Below the pieces are notes generated by a model. That model was not told the DNA's origin, searched no databases, and saw only the letters and a list, made by a program, of their open reading frames with translations. From positions 1-25,170 of the IMG/VR virus record IMGVR_UViG_3300044491_002454: a stretch of DNA of 25,170 nucleotides, one strand, 5' to 3'. Positions 23,401 to 25,170 of the stretch are shown here, piece by piece. The translations under genes were made by a program, and so were the position numbers. Source of the stretch: a virus. The stretch's first letter is position 1; every line of letters starts with the position of its first letter.

Positions 23401-25170
23401 ATCAGTACAAATTGGAGTATTCCTTCAATAATATTGTTAGAGAAGGCACTCCTGGTATTGATGCTACAGGTAATGCAGCACCATTTGTCAAATTCCTGGT
23501 ATTGGGAGATGTCACTAACATCTCTTACTACTTCGACCCATCTAGAATTGGATCTAACTCTCCTGTAGGCGATTCTTCGTTTATTGACGTTATCTCTACT
23601 CCATATGCAGGTAGATTCAATATTTCTGAGATCGTAAGTGATACTGAATTCAAATTCCCACTTAATAGAGAACCTGAGCGTGCAAACGCTGAAATTGGAT
23701 CCGATGATCAAGGAAATGCATATTCCTTCTACTCTACGACTTCCACAAGAGCAGTTGGTCCTATTAACAGCATTCAGTTGGTTTCTCCTGGTGGATTCTA
23801 TAAGAAACTGCCTATCATCTCTGATATTGCATCCTTCCGTCAAATTGAGAAGATTCTCATCGTTGATGGTGGCACAGAATACGCTCCTGGCATCTATTAT
23901 GATGTGCCTATCGATGGAGACGGTGAAGGTGGTAAAGCAATCCTCACAGTACTCTTAGATGAAGAAACTGGGTCTGGTGCCCTTGGAGACGTATCAGTAA
24001 GTGATCCTGGTAAAGGATATACCTTTGCTAGCATTGATGTTGACGCTATTCCTGGTATTCTTGGACCAACACTTGCTGGATCTGGTGGTGCTGTCCAAGT
24101 CGTCATTCCTAGTGAAGGTAGTGGTGCATCAGTCTTCTTGACAGGTAGAAACATCGGTAAGATCAAGAGACTGAAGAATAATGAGTTTGGTTTCGGATAT
24201 TCACACGATTACACTCTGAAACCCGAAATTACTTTCCCAGTCAACCTCCAACTCTTCAATACTTCGATTCTTACTGAAATCAAGATTACTAATCCTGGTA
24301 GCGGTTATACTTCGACTCCTGCAGTTGTTATTGAAGGTGGTGGTGGATCTGGTGCTGATGCAGTTGCTGTTGTCAAAAACAACCGACTTAGTGAGATTCT
24401 GATTAAGAATCCTGGTGCTGGATACTCATCCGAGCCTACAGTCACCCTGAAGTCTGAGTTTAACTACGTTGTCAACCTTGACCTCAACTATCTGCAGTTT
24501 AACTTCCCTCACGGCATTACGACTGGTGCAGAGGTTACATTCCGAGCAGATAATGTAGGTACTACACTTGGCGAATTGCCTAAACCATCTAGTGCAGGTT
24601 TGACCTCTCTGGTTGGTGGTCAGGTCTATTATGCGATTGCAGGTAACCAAAACTCACTGGAATCTGACCAATTGCGTTTTGCACTGACTTTACAAGCAGC
24701 ACAAGCAGGTGATTACATCACATTCTTGACTCAAGGTAGTGGTCGTCAAGTACTTCTTACTGAAGTGTTTGGTGGTGCTGCTGAGGCAGTTGTTGCAACA
24801 TCTCGCTTCCTTGCTGGTGAAGAAGTCTTCCAAGGACCAAGTGTGGAGCAAGCAACTGCAACTGGTATCGTTTCTACAAATACTGGTTGGCAGATCGGTC
24901 CTAAGATTCTTAAGATCGTTGATTACGAAGGTGATTGGAAGCAAGGTGAGCAGGTTAGTGGAAGTATCTCTAAAGCGTCTGGTATTATCGATAACCTGAG
25001 TATTGCTCGTGGTGTGCTCAATATCGGATCTCTGACTAAGACTCCTGGTAAGTTTACCGATGACGTTGGTAAACCTTCCGAGATTGTCCAAAAACTGCAA
25101 GATTCCTACTTCTATCAGAATTACTCCTATGTGGTTAAGTCTGAAATTCCTATTACGGAATGGAAGACTC
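14484..25170 (+). CDS. giant virion structural protein, 3' end outside the window (at least 3562 aa)
   Basis: The ATG at 14484, 11 bases after the gp6 stop, begins MYKKNIAVSDRVENQLPEFI and stays open to the end of the window. Domains in order (residues): N-terminal helical region (1-60); 'GTIMIDNEIMYYE' module (about 80-130), repeated near 825-860; eight GxGY repeats (about 315-640); helical conserved region RQYLPGINLDY to EQVDVYYPREEI (about 680-735); 'HGLLVSDQVTIYG' module (about 975); six GxGY repeats (1140-1350); YHYH-like GWAFDGNPIYGPYGY (about 1438-1452); propeller-like region (1865-2237); LamG-like sandwich (2240-2433); two CBM-like repeats (2655-2790); more GxGY repeats (3100-3330). 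There is no signal peptide. It holds the place T4 gives to gp7, so it is likely a baseplate wedge or peripheral host-contact protein. Proteins of this kind are typical of cyanomyoviruses. The exact role is inference. Confidence 0.88.
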   Translation, partial: MYKKNIAVSDRVENQLPEFIRMEDRQFVDFLFEYYKSQEKTGRPFDILNNLLNYLDLDNYESIELSSETNLLENVGIYDNTIRVEDIDGFQPTDGTIMIDNEIMYYEMVTRGPDAIITPGISTSQFDKKKQQLENPFQLFDGTRLTFPLSFLGTPVAPPSVFHLIVTVYNETLVPNVDYFLEGDQIRFDTPPRERTGADDSAFTEIEYLIGYADQGILTMDAVPFEQFQGKKHYPLKQGTISYNPTSEIGLIVNKNGRILRPYEEYTVFQDQIVFNFPLGAADQINVRSVEYIAPQFGSGAGGVVSVDDQGRVDRIIPKTGGNGYRLDFSPRVTIGSTRGSGATARTLVSGIKNIQLIDGGQGYTSYNPPIPQVAGPSDSNGTQASLSLTVSDETGQIDSITIEDSGSGYDFIPAITFLNPGGATISDPTIDSEGRLNVDSIAVTSPGNRYTNPPTVYIDPAGDDGINAQAVARIDQNGQVYEIQVTNRGRGYTTPPRARIIDPIGAQVLDVTVASGAVTNIEMLTGGQGYTDAPSVYIVDDRKDPYGVAIGGTGATAVATIFNGEITDINITDFGEGYSSEFPPKIFIATPKAARSSVTVGFNEVTGYKIIEGGEGYAPSAFLGVSRGVSGAVGYDTLHNEIYAGEGQLQQSNHFSGAKVVNIDALFVKEVFDKFRRQYLPGINLDYTAINPVQVIKNITDFYTSKGTKLATQYLFKIMFGEQVDVYYPREEIISPSAANWVVDTILRAELISGDPLDLKDSQLTQYADEVDLSVKPASALIENVITIIEGSDTIYELAISEETLAGNFIIPYKTTLVEPLTTTGQIITVDSTIGWPERNGTIIINDEEQVQYKEKSLNQFIECTRSKNGFVEDWDPGTRIFSDIFVYANRGLPNECKLRVLGIAEAGTTVLDDTGSYYLQGDKLKVAKLGSTAEDERLTSWLYNVKKLIQVNSVTPGGVNNQTATVVCDNPHGLLVSDQVTIYGANPVVYNGTFTVTSRIDELQFSYQINTPTEIIPAGNILLSVDLNRGKSDITSINKVVSEFTTNIQNSFFNDDHVYVAASGLPNYKIGPFTGSALIPGNQRKLLRFPRLVQTISERQDISANSSIGSWVNGVSIWAYKSREFVRFGPLTGITVTNKGQDYDAGSKPTLEITGGGGTGAVGEVVVNGSLSGFEVTAEGSGYTESPLVSIVGGGGIGATAQAVVTGGRVTRILVEQPGTGYTSQPSVSITGGGGTGAEATASVRGPIQSVSLVSNGTGYTSLPAVRVNSGEGALAQPIVINGRIVSIAIINSGRGYTTAPEVIINGDGFGAIAKATIGTIGEDKGRVLSITITNRGIGYTQGQTTVRLQSVGEFATFSPEVFEWNKNLQYDLQNKFDFARGYVFTGLNNQFGGEYAHVSDPKELRYVVGDNVFLNPVTQQFQEVASNFEHSPILGWAFDGNPIYGPYGYIDPTDQNSGIRRLRTSYKLKDNVVFDAATNPNPARIDGPTIDDYAPGTFIDDYTYDFQSGDLDNYNGRFCKTPDFPDGTYAYFITIDASEAGVAEFPYIIGPQFNSLPDNWNFAQGATQENIPSNVVRFRDPYVNVDIDIDRQPNQESDVLTTEIEGYPIIFEIQDSNNDGLIDANEQQEILEMSEEATLQIYDYFPQVSKESRVDIEVETTTQFEDAQIDGFVIENPGKSYQVNDIVFFDDADTGGFGASAQIESVKGQNIQSYSKEIIGDRPYGVIVTDAVHDLRQQDEIIVNSTPVVDNTNKNYKVKVVSGVERVNVTQVGIGYNEDIPPTFELITTSGQDGLLEIVLENTGQVNKVNIINSGNAYDPENPPQIRVSHPQQFKKTRYWLSEYVEATGTVTVYDIKSTSDRYTYICGSIEEVDEDRMGFLAKFDDLGQLIWERTLIPTNPNQKRAEFLRMAIDESLENDRIYVTGQTFDPDNAVYNPDVWLGLYESGFNNANSPDGILLWQKSIAGISGSTRRDYVTSIALDQDKRIYLCGYTDTNSPDPQDMWIIQCGIDGDLVEKRKVASEDGSEKMQQIMWISDDRFFFVGVNEENDDCIFGEFIYDGANIEMDWIRQMPTIGGRVENPRFTMDEYGAIILVWDIFNSALAKNDKVQINKFLRASANTEWEWAKTISVSGDFLSINHANISVDVFGNYNLVTDIIESENQRYSVISYLKYDGTLLKQTKVDDPGNIGFQAANHTVDNSGDCHILANRQQCDQIISLRFDNSANLQEDTTKQELGTYQYFDINETLYDPTVYKFGSGSLKIQDVAPISITDLGLTPTSWSIRAWMSMNTTVYGTNHQPTFFDVADSTNTNSIRMDIDGDATSPDYEKVKIYLNGSQVASSTTTTNWTAFASATWVHVTFQKRQESLGLYRYEVFINGNVQAQFQSTTDVALDDITIGGPQSTPTTANSFRGNIDDIVVDDIAPYENSYSIPSAYIPVTTSNSDSFIVKFDRVHTQRAAYTFTGLTKNNNLTFTEITTDIIWNTVIIPAMQAWEEGPGGLQILDMSQTQAQLIPGTVATTSAYFQYASKTSTIPSPRGQRVLLEADVVPKFYLRDALYNKVDNVQEIVFTQPVKLTKYTILQQFNAVGTTTAFGTIVECPAGTLLDPGLGTTYKVGKIFGTFNSTDRFRTTAGDVNQILGEYFQSEEEENPWEASVAYNAGDRVYNNKRIYEAQGAGTSGAIPPTHNAGVVSDGVINWSFIDDAGKFTIDLTEHPYPRPQYIGLDMPEHTPGILYAAGQRVWWKLNVYEVAVGGGGVAGTTHPTHTTGDASDGHVTWTFIETRESISLYSRLMPFNLGDNYQIQILETHPGSSFIPNDVISVTGDYISLAEDEKSVGISGLASVKKIRVTARLEKDIIRSSQSRTDLVYCTSNSQHFYNENDIIFTEGFQGDQYNGSFFVDKVIGSREFTFKIRSTAVSDPAFSQNAINNVNIYAKHPTLLFTRNHQYNFDVSDVSNFGYYLSFSQDNQYKLEYSFNNIVREGTPGIDATGNAAPFVKFLVLGDVTNISYYFDPSRIGSNSPVGDSSFIDVISTPYAGRFNISEIVSDTEFKFPLNREPERANAEIGSDDQGNAYSFYSTTSTRAVGPINSIQLVSPGGFYKKLPIISDIASFRQIEKILIVDGGTEYAPGIYYDVPIDGDGEGGKAILTVLLDEETGSGALGDVSVSDPGKGYTFASIDVDAIPGILGPTLAGSGGAVQVVIPSEGSGASVFLTGRNIGKIKRLKNNEFGFGYSHDYTLKPEITFPVNLQLFNTSILTEIKITNPGSGYTSTPAVVIEGGGGSGADAVAVVKNNRLSEILIKNPGAGYSSEPTVTLKSEFNYVVNLDLNYLQFNFPHGITTGAEVTFRADNVGTTLGELPKPSSAGLTSLVGGQVYYAIAGNQNSLESDQLRFALTLQAAQAGDYITFLTQGSGRQVLLTEVFGGAAEAVVATSRFLAGEEVFQGPSVEQATATGIVSTNTGWQIGPKILKIVDYEGDWKQGEQVSGSISKASGIIDNLSIARGVLNIGSLTKTPGKFTDDVGKPSEIVQKLQDSYFYQNYSYVVKSEIPITEWKT
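15430..16380 (+). repeat. GxGY repeat cluster 1 in the giant protein
   Basis: Eight units of about 30-45 codons each contain a Gly-rich turn and GY, for example GGQGYTSYNPP, SGSGYDFIPAITF, RGRGYTTPPRARI and GGQGYTDAPSVYIVD. The unit is a strand, 'GG.GY...P.V.I', then 'G.GA.A...V..G.I..I'. The regular strand/turn pattern suggests a beta-solenoid or stacked beta-hairpins. Confidence 0.7.
17890..18540 (+). repeat. GxGY repeat cluster 2 in the giant protein
   Basis: Six nearly tandem units of about 30-35 codons include EGSGYTESPLVSIVG, PGTGYTSQPSVSITG, NGTGYTSLPAVRVNS and SGRGYTTAPEVIING. GGGGTGA/GGGGIGA follows in the first three. The DNA keeps similarity too: GGTGGCACAGGTGCT occurs in two units (17958 and 18187 areas). 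This is the clearest recent duplication in the protein. Confidence 0.75.
18771..18900 (+). other. YHYH-like domain segment of the giant protein
   Basis: Residues about 1430-1472 include EHSPILGWAFDGNPIYGPYG and then RRLRTSYKL. The phrase 'GWA.DG.PIYGP.GY' is the hallmark of the YHYH family, found in secreted bacterial proteins and cyanophage structural proteins. Its function is unknown; copper or carbohydrate roles have been suggested for relatives but are not shown here. Confidence 0.6.
20077..21195 (+). other. beta-propeller-like region of the giant protein
   Basis: Residues about 1865-2237 repeat a blade-like pattern of 45-60 residues: YTYICGSIEE ... AKFDDLGQLIWERT; RIYVTGQTFD ... ILLWQKSI; RIYLCGYTDT ... 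GDLVEKRKV; RFFFVGVNEEN ... MDWIRQM; and GNYNLVTDIIE ... YDGTLLKQTKV. The order strand 'iyv.G', strand, 'G..lW.k.i' resembles SBBP-type propellers. Fold assignment is by pattern. Confidence 0.5.
21201..21783 (+). other. LamG-like (concanavalin-type) domain of the giant protein
   Basis: Residues about 2240-2433 show the LamG order: YKFGSGSLKIQ, PTSWSIRAWMSM, SATWVHVTFQKR, EVFINGNVQAQF, DDITIGGP and FRGNIDDIVVDD. The 'W.HV.f', '.ING.' and 'ITIGG...FRGNIDDI' elements are characteristic. Such sandwiches often bind glycans or proteins at cell surfaces, which fits a host-contact role (inference). Confidence 0.7.
22447..22850 (+). other. two CBM-like repeats of the giant protein
   Basis: Unit 1 (about residues 2655-2709) has SVAYNAGDRVYNNKRIYEAQ, then PPTHNAGVVSDGVINWSFID. 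Unit 2 (about 2737-2790) has LYAAGQRVWWKLNVYEVA, then HPTHTTGDASDGHVTWTFIE. The pattern 'Y..G..V.....Y....G..G..PTH..G..SDG...W.FI' resembles chitin-binding type 3 or phage carbohydrate-binding modules. Confidence 0.6.
23780..24460 (+). repeat. GxGY repeat cluster 3 in the giant protein
   Basis: More divergent copies lie here: GGTEYAPGIYYDVPI, PGKGYTFASIDVDAI, PGSGYTSTPAVVIEG and PGAGYSSEPTVTLKS, with GGGGSGADAVAVV in the best-kept unit. Three looser copies also occur at about 19500-19985. Together with clusters 1 and 2 I count about 23 copies in the part of the protein seen. Confidence 0.65.

Overview
The window reads as part of the genome of a T4-like cyanophage (marine cyanomyovirus type). 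Three things point that way. The baseplate wedge proteins gp25 and gp6 are recognisable. The gene after them is a huge, repeat-rich virion protein with a YHYH domain, a type I associate with cyanomyoviruses. The small early-type genes (SF2 helicase, 2OG-Fe(II) oxygenase, AbrB-like protein) and NATAAATA late-promoter-like sites fit the same picture. Every gene I can support is on the + strand. I saw no tRNA, rRNA, CRISPR array or insertion sequence.

Layout. (1) 1-3590: small genes of unknown function around one SF2 helicase (about 1299-2537). Sigma70-like promoters here sit against short GC hairpins, and the same 39-40 bp hairpin/promoter module occurs at 410-449 and 2548-2586. (2) 3589-4297: a near-consensus sigma70 promoter driving a 2OG-Fe(II) oxygenase. 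(3) 4298-5231: an intergenic region with two tandem TTTTCCACA boxes, a TATAAATA late-type site and a sigma70-like promoter, followed by four tightly overlapping small genes. (4) 5232-5573: about 340 bases without a convincing gene but rich in inverted repeats, leading to a small AbrB/MazE-like gene. (5) 5771-25170: a virion module in one orientation. It holds a coiled-coil protein, a 1380-residue structural protein, a Cys/His-rich PAAR-like protein, a 49-residue basic protein, a possible gp33-type late-transcription factor, an unknown protein, a 46-residue protein, gp25, gp6 (with a cysteine-rich insert), and a giant structural protein that runs off the window after at least 3562 residues.

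How the parts fit. The left part looks early: host-type promoters and small or regulatory proteins. The right part looks late: start/stop overlaps, NATAAATA sites before the 46-residue gene/gp25 and inside the end of gp6, and structural products. gp25 and gp6 form the baseplate wedge. The giant protein sits where T4 has gp7 and contains modules often used for surface or carbohydrate contact (a LamG-like sandwich, two CBM-like repeats, a propeller-like region, about 23 GxGY repeats). It is therefore probably a baseplate-peripheral or host-contact protein. The most unusual items are the cysteine-rich insert in gp6, the giant protein's mosaic make-up, the structured region at 5232-5573, the tandem DnaA-box-like sites and the repeated hairpin/promoter module.
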